From Mesobacillus subterraneus (lineage in GTDB: Bacteria > Bacillota > Bacilli > Bacillales > Cytobacillaceae), in NCBI RefSeq assembly GCF_023715485.1, contig NZ_JAMBOF010000002.1, positions 372,001 to 436,000 of the forward strand: a stretch of 64,000 bases of DNA, read 5' to 3'. Below are positions 9,069 through 18,755 of the stretch, piece after piece. The position numbers were made by a program, and so were the translations under genes. Positions within the stretch are counted from its first letter, which is position 1. The number at the start of each line of letters is the position of its first letter. Under the pieces are notes generated by a model, which made no database searches, was not told the DNA's origin, and was given only the letters and a program-made list of their open reading frames with translations.

Positions 9069-10283
9069 CTAACCATTCCTTTCTATTATTTTATTTATTA
9101 TTATCTTTAACTTATCAGGTAAAAACTCGGCTGAATAATTCTCTTTAAAGTTTATAAATGCATTTTCTGATAGTTCACCCAACTTTTCGGGATACTTCAT
9201 TAATTTATTAATTTCTTTAATGAATTCTTCCTTATGATCTGCAATTAAGATATCTTTATTATTTTTATGCTTTATGCCCTCTGCACCTATAGATGTAGAA
9301 ATAACAGGAATCAATTTACCAAAGGATTCAATAATCTTTACACGTTGCCCACTACCTACAAATAAAGGGACAATACTAATATCACATATTTCAATATAAT
9401 CATTAACATCATCTACGTACCCTGTGACAAACACGTTTTTATTGTTATGGTAGTTCTTTATTAATGCAGGAGGATTACTTCCTACAATATAAATCTTACA
9501 ATTTTCGTTAATTTCGCCCCAAACATTTTCCATAAACCACTTAATTCCATGCTGATTTGGATACCAAGACATTGACCCTAAAAAAAGTATATTTAACTCT
9601 CCATTTGTTATAGGCTTAAATTTAAATTGTTTTTCTACACTTAGGTGTATAGGTAAAATAGTTAATTTATTTTCTGGAGTTTTCAACTGCTTTACAAAGA
9701 CATTTTTATCATCATTGCTTAAGCAAATTACATGGTTAGCTTTGTTTAATGCACCTTTTTCAAATCTCTGCAGTTTAACAAATTCAATAAATCCTGCAGC
9801 TTTTTTAAACAAATTCCCATCATTCATTACAATTCGTTTGAAAATTAGACTTTCCACATTATGCTGATCCAATATAACCTTATGATTCCTTATAAACTTG
9901 TAATAGACCATCATCGGAAGATGGTCGAAATATATAAATTCATAATTTTGTTCTTGCAATTTCTTTTTTAAGACTTCAACAAACCTTTTATCATAAAATT
10001 TATGAATACTATAAGGGGTTTTACTAAATAGGCTTTTTATATAATCTTTTAAAAAGATTTTTGTAGATGCACCTCTTATTACTGTTTTAGGTATTACTTC
10101 TAAACTACTTGTTATCTCCTGTACCTTCTTTACATGCTGTTCATTGATTTTATCATTACTAAAGCAAATCAAGTCAATTTCATAGTTCTTGGATAAAGCT
10201 TTTATTGAATTATATGTTTTTATTTTCCCACCATTATCAAGTGGATATGGTAGTAATGTAGTTAAAACCAATATTTTTGCCAT
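9069..10283 (-). CDS. GT4-family glycosyltransferase
   Basis: A 404-residue GT-B fold transferase. The N-terminal domain begins KILVLTTLLPYPLDNGGKIKT, typical of enzymes that place a sugar on a membrane-linked oligosaccharide. The C-terminal domain has the donor-binding PLFVGSGQRVKIIESF..GAEGI segment with the family Glu. The ribosome site is GAGGTG. It is the first gene after the internal terminator at 10408-10430, so its expression should depend on read-through. Donor and acceptor are unknown; mannose or rhamnose is plausible given manC and rmlACDB downstream. Confidence 0.85.
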   Translation of the reverse strand: MAKILVLTTLLPYPLDNGGKIKTYNSIKALSKNYEIDLICFSNDKINEQHVKKVQEITSSLEVIPKTVIRGASTKIFLKDYIKSLFSKTPYSIHKFYDKRFVEVLKKKLQEQNYEFIYFDHLPMMVYYKFIRNHKVILDQHNVESLIFKRIVMNDGNLFKKAAGFIEFVKLQRFEKGALNKANHVICLSNDDKNVFVKQLKTPENKLTILPIHLSVEKQFKFKPITNGELNILFLGSMSWYPNQHGIKWFMENVWGEINENCKIYIVGSNPPALIKNYHNNKNVFVTGYVDDVNDYIEICDISIVPLFVGSGQRVKIIESFGKLIPVISTSIGAEGIKHKNNKDILIADHKEEFIKEINKLMKYPEKLGELSENAFINFKENYSAEFLPDKLKIIINKIIERNG

Positions 10284-10407
10284 AAAGTCTACACCTCGAT
10301 TGTATATCCTTTACCTCTGAAAATTTTTAAAGGCTACAATTTAATTGTTGAAGTTTTTTAGATTCCTTATATTACCATTAACCTTCTATACTATTATCAA
10401 TATAAAA

Positions 10408-10430
10408 AACACACAGCTATCCTGTGTGTT
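10408..10430 (-). terminator. internal intrinsic terminator in the polysaccharide operon
   Basis: A 9-base perfect stem (AACACACAG / CTGTGTGTT) with a 5-base loop, followed on the minus strand by TTTTTTATATT. It lies in the 223-base gap between the GT2 and GT4 genes, inside the otherwise tightly packed operon. The rest of the gap holds no ORF that I can support. Confidence 0.87.
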
Positions 10431-10506
10431 CCTTTCTACTGTCATTAATGACATTACAATAAATGTATATATAGTTCTTTTATTATATTCATCTATAAAG
10501 AATTAA

Positions 10507-11451
10507 TTAGAATGTTGGATGTTTCCCCATCTTATTTAAAAGTCCGTCTTTAATACCCTTAACTAAATATTTAATCCTCTCTTTTTTTCTATCAAGATTA
10601 AAAATATATATCTTTGCCATCTTTTTGAAAAACCGAAAGAATAGTAGGATTAAAGATATTATTTGTGAAAGAGAAGATTTATTTCTTTTTATCATAATAT
10701 AACAATTTCTTAAGTAGTAATAATCCACATAAGGAGCAAGGTTATTCTCTCCTCCTGAAGAAACAGATACTTTATGATAAATGATTGAGCCTGGGACATA
10801 TTTAATTTTCCAATCGCACTTTTGAGCTCTTAGATTCCAATCAGTTTCTTCATAATAAAGAAAATAATCCTCACTCATATATCCTGCTGTTTCAATTAAT
10901 TCCTTTTTAAAAAGTAAACTACACCCTGAAATATAGTCAACTTCCTTGGTGTTATTATATTGAAACTTATCTTTTTCTTTAAAACCAATATGGGATGTCT
11001 TTCCTGTATATTTATTTACCAGCCCACCTGCAAACCAAATAATGTCAGTTCCATAGTAGTATATTTTAGATCCGACTATACCAACTTTACTATCACTTTT
11101 TATTTCCTTAATCAGCTCATTAAGAGCGTTAGGGTCAACAGTAGTATCATTATTAAGTAACCAAAAATAATTATAATTTTCTTGATATGCCTTTTGAATA
11201 CCAATATTATTTCCACCAGCAAATCCTAAATTTTGATCACTTTTTAGGATATTAATAATATAAGGGAATTTTCCACGTCTATATTCATTTTCTATCCTTA
11301 CAAGCGAGTTATCCTTTGAACCATTATCAACCAGGAAAACCTCAAAAAAAGAATAATCCAAATCTACTAATGAATTTAAACATTCAATGGTATCATCATA
11401 ACTATTCCAATTAAGTATTACGATTGCTACTTTATCATTTGTTGTAATCAT
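10507..11451 (-). CDS. GT2-family glycosyltransferase (rhamnosyltransferase-like)
   Basis: A 314-residue GT-A transferase. It has the N-terminal VILNWNSYDDTIECLNSL, the metal/nucleotide motif region LLNNDTTVD, SGCSLLFKKE, and the acceptor-side EETDWNLRAQ. These are typical of the WcaA/RfbF-like branch that often transfers rhamnose. A basic, hydrophobic C-terminal helix region probably binds the membrane. It is the last gene before the internal terminator. Donor identity is an inference from the rml genes in the same operon. Confidence 0.88.
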   Translation of the reverse strand: MITTNDKVAIVILNWNSYDDTIECLNSLVDLDYSFFEVFLVDNGSKDNSLVRIENEYRRGKFPYIINILKSDQNLGFAGGNNIGIQKAYQENYNYFWLLNNDTTVDPNALNELIKEIKSDSKVGIVGSKIYYYGTDIIWFAGGLVNKYTGKTSHIGFKEKDKFQYNNTKEVDYISGCSLLFKKELIETAGYMSEDYFLYYEETDWNLRAQKCDWKIKYVPGSIIYHKVSVSSGGENNLAPYVDYYYLRNCYIMIKRNKSSLSQIISLILLFFRFFKKMAKIYIFNLDRKKERIKYLVKGIKDGLLNKMGKHPTF

Positions 11452-11489
11452 TTATCAAACCCTCATTATATTAATAATAGTCAGACTAG

Positions 11490-12932
11490 TTATAGATGGT
11501 TAACTTTGTTACCTTCTTTTAAAATTTTTTTATAAAGAGAAATAGAAGATATAATAATAAATAATTGGTATGTTCCAATTTCAGCAGCGGATATCAAACT
11601 AATCATATAGGCTATTAGAGAAATCCATAAAGAAACCCCTAATTTTTTCTTACCAGAATTAATATTAGGTAATATCAATAGGTAAATAATAATAGTAGCC
11701 AGAATTCCGACAAGTCCTGTTTCTAAAAGAGTAATCAAATACTGATTATCTATACTAATAAAATATTCCCATGGGACTCTATAGTCTGAGTAACTTATAC
11801 CTTCTGTATGTGACAAATATCCAGGCCCTTTACCAAATAGCCAGTCGGTTAAATTTGAAAGTTGAGAAGCAACGGCCAAAATTAACGTTAATCTATAACT
11901 ATAAGCGTCATTATTCACTCCGTAGGTATCTATGACCATGGCATTATTAGGATCAAATATTGTGAGTACATTCAAATATAGGCTAAAAAACATACCTTCT
12001 TTTAATTGTGGAATGGCAAGCCACATAATTATTAACACATTTAAAATAATAAAGAGTATAGAAGGTACTAGATAAAAGCTTCTACTAACTCGTAATGTTT
12101 TCCCTTTATATAAAATTAATAACAAGTACAGAACAACGGCAAGAATACCTGAAATAGCGATAGATACCAGTGGCCCTCTAGAATAAGTAAATAACAACAT
12201 TAATAGAAATAAGAAACTAATTAGTAAAAACCTTTTCTTATTTGAAAATCTATAATAATAAATCGTAATTGGAATGATTAAAGTCAGAACCATTGCAAAA
12301 CCAATAGCATGATTAAAGGGCCCTTTTACTCTTATCTCTCCCAACCGCTGATACCCTTCACTAAAATCAGAAAATCCTTGATAATATCCTAAATTCAAAT
12401 AGGCAAACATATTGAGACCAGAAGTTAGTTCGGGTATAGACAGTAAACAAATTAAAACGAAACTACTTATCAGTGATTTGATACTGTTATGAAATCCAGC
12501 TATTGGGAGATAAATTAAAATAATAAATGTTAAAAGATAATAGTCTAATAATGCCCCAATAATAGTAGTAACACTAGAAAATTCAATAGATTGCACAAGC
12601 AAACCACGTAAAAAACTAAGGACTAAAGGAAGAAAGTATAATATAGCTAATACATATAAGATATTTTTAAGTTTTTTTAAATCCACAACTCTTTTTAAAC
12701 CCTCAAATATACTCCTTCTATTAATGATAATATTAATAAACAGAATAATAATAATTGTTCTCTGGATTGTGAGAAGAGGGAGAAAACTTAAAATTTTAAA
12801 GGAAAAATACTGAGGGACTAAAGGGAAAAGAAACAATAATGTTAAAAAAAGGTGTTTACTTTTCCTAGAGACCATAAGTATACTGCTTATTATTAATAAT
12901 ATTACTACGATTGATAAGAATAGAAGTTGCAT
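11490..12932 (-). CDS. O-antigen ligase/polymerase-like membrane protein (Wzy type)
   Basis: A 480-residue integral membrane protein with 10 or more membrane segments and the TYSRGPLVSIAISG motif seen in Wzy_C/O-antigen ligase-type proteins, followed by an extracytoplasmic loop (about residues 325-390) before the last helices. In an operon with Wzx, Wzz and a priming transferase it is the natural candidate for the repeat-unit polymerase. The AT-content is high and the ribosome site weak. Sequence alone does not separate polymerase from ligase. Confidence 0.82.
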   Translation of the reverse strand: MQLLFLSIVVILLIISSILMVSRKSKHLFLTLLFLFPLVPQYFSFKILSFLPLLTIQRTIIIILFINIIINRRSIFEGLKRVVDLKKLKNILYVLAILYFLPLVLSFLRGLLVQSIEFSSVTTIIGALLDYYLLTFIILIYLPIAGFHNSIKSLISSFVLICLLSIPELTSGLNMFAYLNLGYYQGFSDFSEGYQRLGEIRVKGPFNHAIGFAMVLTLIIPITIYYYRFSNKKRFLLISFLFLLMLLFTYSRGPLVSIAISGILAVVLYLLLILYKGKTLRVSRSFYLVPSILFIILNVLIIMWLAIPQLKEGMFFSLYLNVLTIFDPNNAMVIDTYGVNNDAYSYRLTLILAVASQLSNLTDWLFGKGPGYLSHTEGISYSDYRVPWEYFISIDNQYLITLLETGLVGILATIIIYLLILPNINSGKKKLGVSLWISLIAYMISLISAAEIGTYQLFIIISSISLYKKILKEGNKVNHL

Positions 12933-13029
12933 TTGAGTATCCCTACTAAAGAAAATTTTTTATCCAATTACCCATTTATCAATATTTAATTGAAATTTGG
13001 CCTAGTAATAATAGTAATTGGCCGTTTTA

Positions 13030-14736
13030 TTATTCAGATAATATTTTCAATAACTTTTTTAAGTCATTATTATCAGGACTTTTACAAAAACGTTCGCAAA
13101 ACTCTATGCGAACATTTTGTACCTGGCTGGAAAACCACCAACTATTAATATCGGTAGAAAGCAAACCCTTAATTTGTACTAACGCGTCATCTGCCCGAAA
13201 ATGAAGAATTCCCACATCTTTCAATTTTTCAAATAAGGGCATTGACTCATTATTTATTTTGTGATTTTTATCATTCCAAAATAGTATAGTTGGTTTATTT
13301 AAATATAATGCTTCTAAAAACGTAGTTGAAGGGTGGTCACATATAAACAATTTTGACTCTAATAAAGATTTATAGAAAGCTTTATTTTCATCTAAGTTAT
13401 ATGCCTGAAGCTTATTTTCCAGGAAACCTTCTAAATCCCACCCAAAATCTTTGTGGTAAAGTCTCAAATAAAGTTGATTAGAATAGTCATCAGGAAATTC
13501 AGTTAAAAATCTTTTTAACTCCTGAAAATATTCTGTCATATGCGTTGGTATTATAGGATATCTAAACAAATATCTTGGTTGATTAGTAGTAACCATTAAA
13601 ATTTTATCCTTTAAAACAACATTCTCTTTATTTTTATAGGACATTAATTTTTGTGGAAAAAGCGGAATAATTTTTCCTTTAAATTTTGCTTTTTCCCATC
13701 CCCAGGTAAAGTAAATATCACTTATATTTACTTCATGATTTTCATACCATGTATATTCCCCACTTCCATAGACTCCACCATGTTGCATTCCAATCAATTT
13801 AACATCCTGACTGTCCTTAGCCTCTGCCATCCATAGTTTTTGTAAATCTTCGTAGTGGGTTGAAGTAGAAGTAAACAACGATTTAGGGGATCTAGGATAA
13901 GTGTTTAAGACTAATTCTCTAGCTTCATTATAATTTTCTATAAAAATTAATGGGATATCCTTATGAAGCTGACTTAATATAAGCTCAAAAAAAGACGTAT
14001 CAATAGATTCAATTATATTCTTTCCATTAGAAAGTATTACTTGTCGTAAACTATCTCGGATATTCTTACAATAATTATCACTAAAGAATACTTGTTCCTC
14101 AAAGTAAATAGGTTGTATTAAACCTTTTGATTTAATTAACAGATATATTAAATATCTTTTTTTAAAATGAGAATCGAAAATATAGGTAACTTTATTCTTT
14201 AAAAAGTTTTCATTAAGGACTTTTTGGATTCTCCTAAAACTTTTCTTAAGTACCTTAAATTTAGATTCAAAATTATTATTTTCAATTTTATATTTTGTTT
14301 GTGAAAACTCATCAGGTTCCCTTACAAGATTTTTAATCCCTTGAAGATTATAACCATCAGTTTCTAATAGAGAAAAGAAAGTATAGGTATCAAGAGGTAC
14401 TGAATAGTTACTACTACTTTTTATGATTTCTATATTCTTTTCCCTAATATAATCAGTAATTAAAACCTTATCATAATAGAAATGAATATAATGTAATAAC
14501 CACGGACCTAAAAATATTCTCCAATAGTCCTTTTGATACTTTTTCCCATGTATTTCGTTTAATGAAATTGAAATTACATCTAATATATTCTCATATAGAT
14601 ACTCTAAACTTTTCCCTATTTGATAAGGGTCTTTGTCTTTGTATATATTTGCGTATATTTCATTTAAATACAATGAAGAATTTACTGTAATGTTGGGGTA
14701 TACTTCACTAAAGTGAACATCATTATTGTCAATCAA
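13030..14736 (-). CDS. LIC12162-family putative sugar transferase
   Basis: A 568-residue soluble protein. The N-terminal part has SLNEIHGKKYQKDYWRIFLGPWL, the recognisable opening of the LIC12162 family first named from a Leptospira O-antigen locus. The C-terminal half has a GT-B-like look: MQHGGVYGSGE near residue 320 and ESKLFICDHPSTTFLEALYLNKPTI near residue 460. The start is TTG with GGGAGG 8 bases upstream. It lies between the flippase and the polymerase and close to the pseudaminate genes. No member's donor is established to my knowledge; a nonulosonic acid transferase is my inference. Confidence 0.75.
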   Translation of the reverse strand: MIDNNDVHFSEVYPNITVNSSLYLNEIYANIYKDKDPYQIGKSLEYLYENILDVISISLNEIHGKKYQKDYWRIFLGPWLLHYIHFYYDKVLITDYIREKNIEIIKSSSNYSVPLDTYTFFSLLETDGYNLQGIKNLVREPDEFSQTKYKIENNNFESKFKVLKKSFRRIQKVLNENFLKNKVTYIFDSHFKKRYLIYLLIKSKGLIQPIYFEEQVFFSDNYCKNIRDSLRQVILSNGKNIIESIDTSFFELILSQLHKDIPLIFIENYNEARELVLNTYPRSPKSLFTSTSTHYEDLQKLWMAEAKDSQDVKLIGMQHGGVYGSGEYTWYENHEVNISDIYFTWGWEKAKFKGKIIPLFPQKLMSYKNKENVVLKDKILMVTTNQPRYLFRYPIIPTHMTEYFQELKRFLTEFPDDYSNQLYLRLYHKDFGWDLEGFLENKLQAYNLDENKAFYKSLLESKLFICDHPSTTFLEALYLNKPTILFWNDKNHKINNESMPLFEKLKDVGILHFRADDALVQIKGLLSTDINSWWFSSQVQNVRIEFCERFCKSPDNNDLKKLLKILSE

Positions 14737-14766
14737 TGGGAAAACCTCCCTGGAACTAAATCAATT

Positions 14767-16038
14767 TTAGACCTTTATTTTAAATTTATTTATTTCCCTC
14801 AAAAAGAAGTAATTCATTAAAAAGAAGTAAATAAGATAAGACGTTGATGTACCTAGTGCCACAGAAGATACCTTGTATTCTATTGACAAAAAAAGGAAGC
14901 TCAATACAATATTAATTAAGATAGTTATAATTTGTATTCTAATATACACACTTTGCCTTTGGGCGGCATTAAAATAATTTGCAGAGAAACCCATTAAAGT
15001 GAGGGGGAAAATTCCCAATAATAAAATTTGTCCTGTTAATATTCCAGCTTTAAAATCCGGCATATAATTCTCAATAAACCAAGGGAAAACAAAAAAAAGA
15101 AAAGTTACAATTATCCCCATTGCTATAGCAAGAGTAGAATTTGTTTTCCAGAATAAATTATAAATTTCCTTATATCTTTCTTTACTTACCAACTCTACTA
15201 TTTTTGGGTATAATACTTGACCAATTACCTGGGGAAGCAGCATCATTGAATTAAAAACTAACATACCTACCCCGTAAATACCTAAATCTTCAGGTGACAT
15301 AAAAATAGAAATTATTACCCGATCACTTGCAATTAAAATGGTCCAAACAATACCAACTAAAAAAATTGGAAAGCCTATTTTAATTAACTCTTTATATTGA
15401 TCAATATCAAATTTATATTCGAAATCTTTTAATGAAGCCCTTCCGAATACTAATTGTATAATAAGCGCAATAATCATCCCAATAAATAATCCTTGGTATC
15501 CGAATAAAAAAACAAATAATAGAGTTAAAATTGATTGAGTTATGTTTTTTGTTGATATTAAAATAGACGCTGCTTTAAAATTTTGCTCAGATTTATAAAA
15601 CATTTCAACATAAGCTGATAGTAAAAGTAACATTACTAAAAAACTTGAGTATATTAATCCGATTTTATATTCGTAGTTCAAGTCCAAAAATAGTAATAAT
15701 ACACTAACTAGAGCCAGAATAAATGCAACAATTAGTGGAATAGTAAAGATAAAAGATAAAGTTAAGTTTTTAATATCTTTTACTCTCTGGAAGTCATTTC
15801 GAGCAATATAGTACGGCACTTCTCTGTTCATAGCATTAATTATACCCAACTGAAAAAAAGGGATAAAAGTAAAAATAAGAGAAATAGTTAACCAGTAACC
15901 ATATTTTTCAGGTCCTAAAATATTCCTTGTGAAAATGCCTACAAAAAAAGCTAAGGCAGCAGAAATAAGAGTAGCTGCCCCCATTGACATAATATTTTTA
16001 ATTATATTATTGGAAAGGATTCTTTGCAAAAAAACCAT
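14767..16038 (-). CDS. oligosaccharide flippase (Wzx type)
   Basis: A 423-residue polytopic protein with about 12 membrane segments and the Polysacc_synt N-terminal pattern (SMGAATLISAALAFFVGIFTRNILGPEKYGYW). It should flip the undecaprenyl-PP-linked repeat unit across the membrane for polymerisation. It begins 18 bases after pseI, with AAAGGATG as ribosome site. Length and layout are normal for MATE/Wzx-type flippases; substrate specificity is not readable. Confidence 0.9.
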   Translation of the reverse strand: MVFLQRILSNNIIKNIMSMGAATLISAALAFFVGIFTRNILGPEKYGYWLTISLIFTFIPFFQLGIINAMNREVPYYIARNDFQRVKDIKNLTLSFIFTIPLIVAFILALVSVLLLFLDLNYEYKIGLIYSSFLVMLLLLSAYVEMFYKSEQNFKAASILISTKNITQSILTLLFVFLFGYQGLFIGMIIALIIQLVFGRASLKDFEYKFDIDQYKELIKIGFPIFLVGIVWTILIASDRVIISIFMSPEDLGIYGVGMLVFNSMMLLPQVIGQVLYPKIVELVSKERYKEIYNLFWKTNSTLAIAMGIIVTFLFFVFPWFIENYMPDFKAGILTGQILLLGIFPLTLMGFSANYFNAAQRQSVYIRIQIITILINIVLSFLFLSIEYKVSSVALGTSTSYLIYFFLMNYFFLREINKFKIKV

Positions 16039-16056
16039 TAAAATAACATCCTTTAT

Positions 16057-17109
16057 CTACAACAGCTGTTCCCAGCTTAAAGCAGTTCCAGCCTTAATAT
16101 CACGCGATGCTTTTGAGCCTATTACTTTATCATAGTATTTCGGCTCCATTCCTAATCCAGGTCTCACTATTTTGATATTATCTGATGAAAATGCCTCTCC
16201 CTCTTTTATATCCTTTGAAGCATAAATTGAGCGTCTATATTTTAAAGATGGCTTTTCTTTTTCAGTTGGTCCATAAGTGACTTTACCTAACGCCTGCCAT
16301 GCTCTTTCAGTTTCAATAACTAACGATTTCATTTCTTCTGGTTCAAGAGAAAATGCTGAGTCAACTCCGCCATCTGCTCTTCTAAGAGTGAAATGCTTCT
16401 CAATTACCGTTGCGCCTAGTGCCACACTTCCAACCGATACACCAACACCCATTGTGTGATCCGAAAGACCAACTTGAACATCAAATAATTCTCTCATATG
16501 TGGAATTGTCAGGATGTTAGTATTATCTGGTGTGGCAGGGTAAGTGCTAGTGCACTTTAGAAGTACTAGATTTTTGCAGCCTGCTTCTCTTGCTGCTCTA
16601 ACCGTTTCATCTAGTTCTGCAACAGTTGCCATTCCTGTTGAAATAATCATTGGTTTTCCAGTTGAAGCAACTTTTTTAATCAATGGAATATCATTATTTT
16701 CAAATGAAGCAATCTTGTAAAGTGGCACTTCCAATTCTTCAAGAAAATCCACAGCTGTTTCATCGAAAGGAGTACTGAATGGGATCATTCCTAACTCCCT
16801 TGCCCTATCAAAAATAGGCTTATGCCATTCCCATGGAGTATAAGCCTGCTGATAAAGCTTGTATAAGGTATTGCCCTTCCAGAGGCTCTCTTTATCTTCA
16901 ATCCTGAACTCACTGTTATCTATATTTAAAGTCATAGTATCAGCAGTATATGTTTGTATTTTTAAAGCATGCGCTCCTGACTTGGCTGCAGCTTCAACAA
17001 TTTCTAACGCTCTTTCCAGTGATTGATTATGGTTTCCAGACATTTCTGCTATAATAAATGGCCGACTGTTTGGCCCAATTTTTGTACCTTCTACAATAAA
17101 CTCGTTCAT
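16057..17109 (-). CDS. pseI: pseudaminic acid synthase
   Basis: A 350-residue NeuB-family enzyme that condenses 6-deoxy-AltdiNAc with phosphoenolpyruvate to give pseudaminic acid. The N-terminal barrel starts with FIIAEMSGNHNQSLERA, and holds LKCTSTYPA and LSDHTMGVGVSVGSVALGA; the C-terminal SAF/antifreeze domain is at about 290-350 (RRSIYASKDIKEGEAF). The EMSGNH wording and RADGGVDSAFS segment are typical of PseI rather than NeuB or LegI. It overlaps the pseH stop by 4 bases, with AAAGGAC as ribosome site. Confidence 0.95.
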   Translation of the reverse strand: MNEFIVEGTKIGPNSRPFIIAEMSGNHNQSLERALEIVEAAAKSGAHALKIQTYTADTMTLNIDNSEFRIEDKESLWKGNTLYKLYQQAYTPWEWHKPIFDRARELGMIPFSTPFDETAVDFLEELEVPLYKIASFENNDIPLIKKVASTGKPMIISTGMATVAELDETVRAAREAGCKNLVLLKCTSTYPATPDNTNILTIPHMRELFDVQVGLSDHTMGVGVSVGSVALGATVIEKHFTLRRADGGVDSAFSLEPEEMKSLVIETERAWQALGKVTYGPTEKEKPSLKYRRSIYASKDIKEGEAFSSDNIKIVRPGLGMEPKYYDKVIGSKASRDIKAGTALSWEQLL

Positions 17110-17660
17110 TTTTCTGTCCTTTCTATTGAGAGGTTTATCTTACCTTTTTTTTGTTCCCATTGTTCCTTAAGCAATCCAAGTAGATAAACATCTATAAATT
17201 GATTATTTTTCCTAAGATGCTTAACTAGCTTTCCTTCTATGGAAAATCCCATCTTATCATGGAATGTTAGACTCTTTTTATTATATTCTAATACTTCAGC
17301 ACAAACTTTTCTAACGTTTAACTGATAAAAAAGATAGTTTAAAGCTGCAAAACCCATAATTGTTCCCGCTCCCCTGGGAGCCTCCTGGGCACCAATATAA
17401 AATCCCCATTCACACTTTTCGTTAAGACTGTCAACCTTAAAATTCACTAAGCCAAGTGGTTTGTCATCGATGTAGAATAATAAAACGATTAAATCTTTTT
17501 TTTCTTTAAGATTTTCAAACCATGCAATATGTTCGTCCCATGAAACATTTTTATCATTAATCATTACATTCTTAATTTTATCTTGGTTTCTCCATGATAA
17601 AACGAGTGGTAAATCCTCATCACTAATCTCTTTAAGCTGAACTCTATCTAAAATACTCAT
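17106..17660 (-). CDS. pseH: UDP-4-amino-4,6-dideoxy-AltNAc N4-acetyltransferase
   Basis: A 184-residue GNAT-fold protein. WRNQDKIKNVM, the EWGFYIGAQEAPRGAGTIMG acetyl-CoA binding segment and VLEYNKKSLTFHDKMGF match PseH. It acetylates the 4-amino sugar made by PseC, before PseG removes UDP. It overlaps pseI downstream and pseG upstream by 4 bases each, a tightly coupled trio. The basic tail after about residue 170 is slightly longer than usual. Confidence 0.93.
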   Translation of the reverse strand: MSILDRVQLKEISDEDLPLVLSWRNQDKIKNVMINDKNVSWDEHIAWFENLKEKKDLIVLLFYIDDKPLGLVNFKVDSLNEKCEWGFYIGAQEAPRGAGTIMGFAALNYLFYQLNVRKVCAEVLEYNKKSLTFHDKMGFSIEGKLVKHLRKNNQFIDVYLLGLLKEQWEQKKGKINLSIERTEK

Positions 17661-18742
17661 TTTCCACCTTCAAAAAGGATATTTAATAATGGATACTCTT
17701 TGATAAACTGAGCGTTAACTAAATTACGTGATTTAACAGATAATCTCAACACCTTTTCCGTGTCTTGTAAAAGACTACTTATCACTTCGACTATATCACT
17801 TTCTTGCACCTGAGAGAACTCTCCTAAGTTAATGGTAGCACCAACACTGCTTACCGATTCTGTAGCTTCCTTCTGATTGTCAGCAACGATAATGGTGATA
17901 GAGGGAAGACCAAAGAAACAACGTTCCCAAGTAGTTGTACCACCAGCACCAATGGCTAAGTCTGCCTGGTTCATAAATTCTGAAATATTGCTCACTTGGG
18001 TGAAATAGCGAAAATTATTGTGACCTTCGCAGAAGGCCTTAATATTATCTTTATTTGGATTTGTTGCACCTACAATGACATCTACTCGAAACTTTTCTCC
18101 TAAGTTTGTTAGTGCCCTAATCGCCTTTTCTGTTTCATTGGTAGGATCAGTTCCACCAAAAAAAACAAGAATTCGATTAATCTGACCATTCCTTTCTTTC
18201 ATTGAATCAGCCAGAGTAATAAATTCTTCCCTTAATAAGACATATTGTGGACCTAATAGCAATTTGCATTTTTCAGGTACAAGTGATGTATATCTATTTT
18301 TAAGTCCTAAGTAAAAATTCTGATCAAGAAGGATATCACATTTGTGTTCTCTATTTGCTAAATCGTCTATAACCATCAAGTTGTGTACTTCTGGATACAG
18401 AACAGATTCCCACTTGTAATCTAACCCATAATGGTCAAGAACTAAAAGATCAATAGGACTTATGTTTTTCTTAATGATGTTTAAAGTCTCTTTTGCATCC
18501 TCTAACCAATTTTTCTCATAATAATCAAAGAAAGAGGTATTGTTAAACTCAGATTCAATTGATAACTCAAAAACTTGATAACCTTTTTCTTTAATTATAT
18601 TAATAATATTTCCAGGAAGGGCCCTGGATACAAAGGAGATAGAAGCATGTCTTTTCTTGAGTTGTTCAGCGAGCGTTAAACACCTCATTATATGACCTGT
18701 TCCAATGTCAAAAGAAGAATCCACCCTAAAAACTATATTCAT
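17657..18742 (-). CDS. pseG: UDP-2,4-diacetamido-2,4,6-trideoxy-beta-L-altropyranose hydrolase
   Basis: A 361-residue GT-B-like hydrolase that releases 6-deoxy-AltdiNAc from UDP for PseI. RVDSSFDIGTGHIMRCLTLA at the N-terminus contains the conserved GTGH, and the C-terminal domain has GAGGTTTWERCFFGLPSI. I use the internal ATG at 18742 (AGGACGG 8 bases upstream), which leaves 13 bases after the SDR stop; the longer reading from 18772 would add 10 residues overlapping the SDR gene. Length is typical of PseG. Confidence 0.94.
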   Translation of the reverse strand: MNIVFRVDSSFDIGTGHIMRCLTLAEQLKKRHASISFVSRALPGNIINIIKEKGYQVFELSIESEFNNTSFFDYYEKNWLEDAKETLNIIKKNISPIDLLVLDHYGLDYKWESVLYPEVHNLMVIDDLANREHKCDILLDQNFYLGLKNRYTSLVPEKCKLLLGPQYVLLREEFITLADSMKERNGQINRILVFFGGTDPTNETEKAIRALTNLGEKFRVDVIVGATNPNKDNIKAFCEGHNNFRYFTQVSNISEFMNQADLAIGAGGTTTWERCFFGLPSITIIVADNQKEATESVSSVGATINLGEFSQVQESDIVEVISSLLQDTEKVLRLSVKSRNLVNAQFIKEYPLLNILFEGGK

Positions 18743-18755
18743 GTTACCATCCGTC

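Noticed and set aside
12960-13022. CCAATTAC/GTAATTGG inverted repeat between the LIC12162-type and Wzy-type genes as another internal terminator
   Set aside because: On the minus strand the stem is followed by A-rich, not T-rich, sequence, so it cannot be an intrinsic terminator for the operon.
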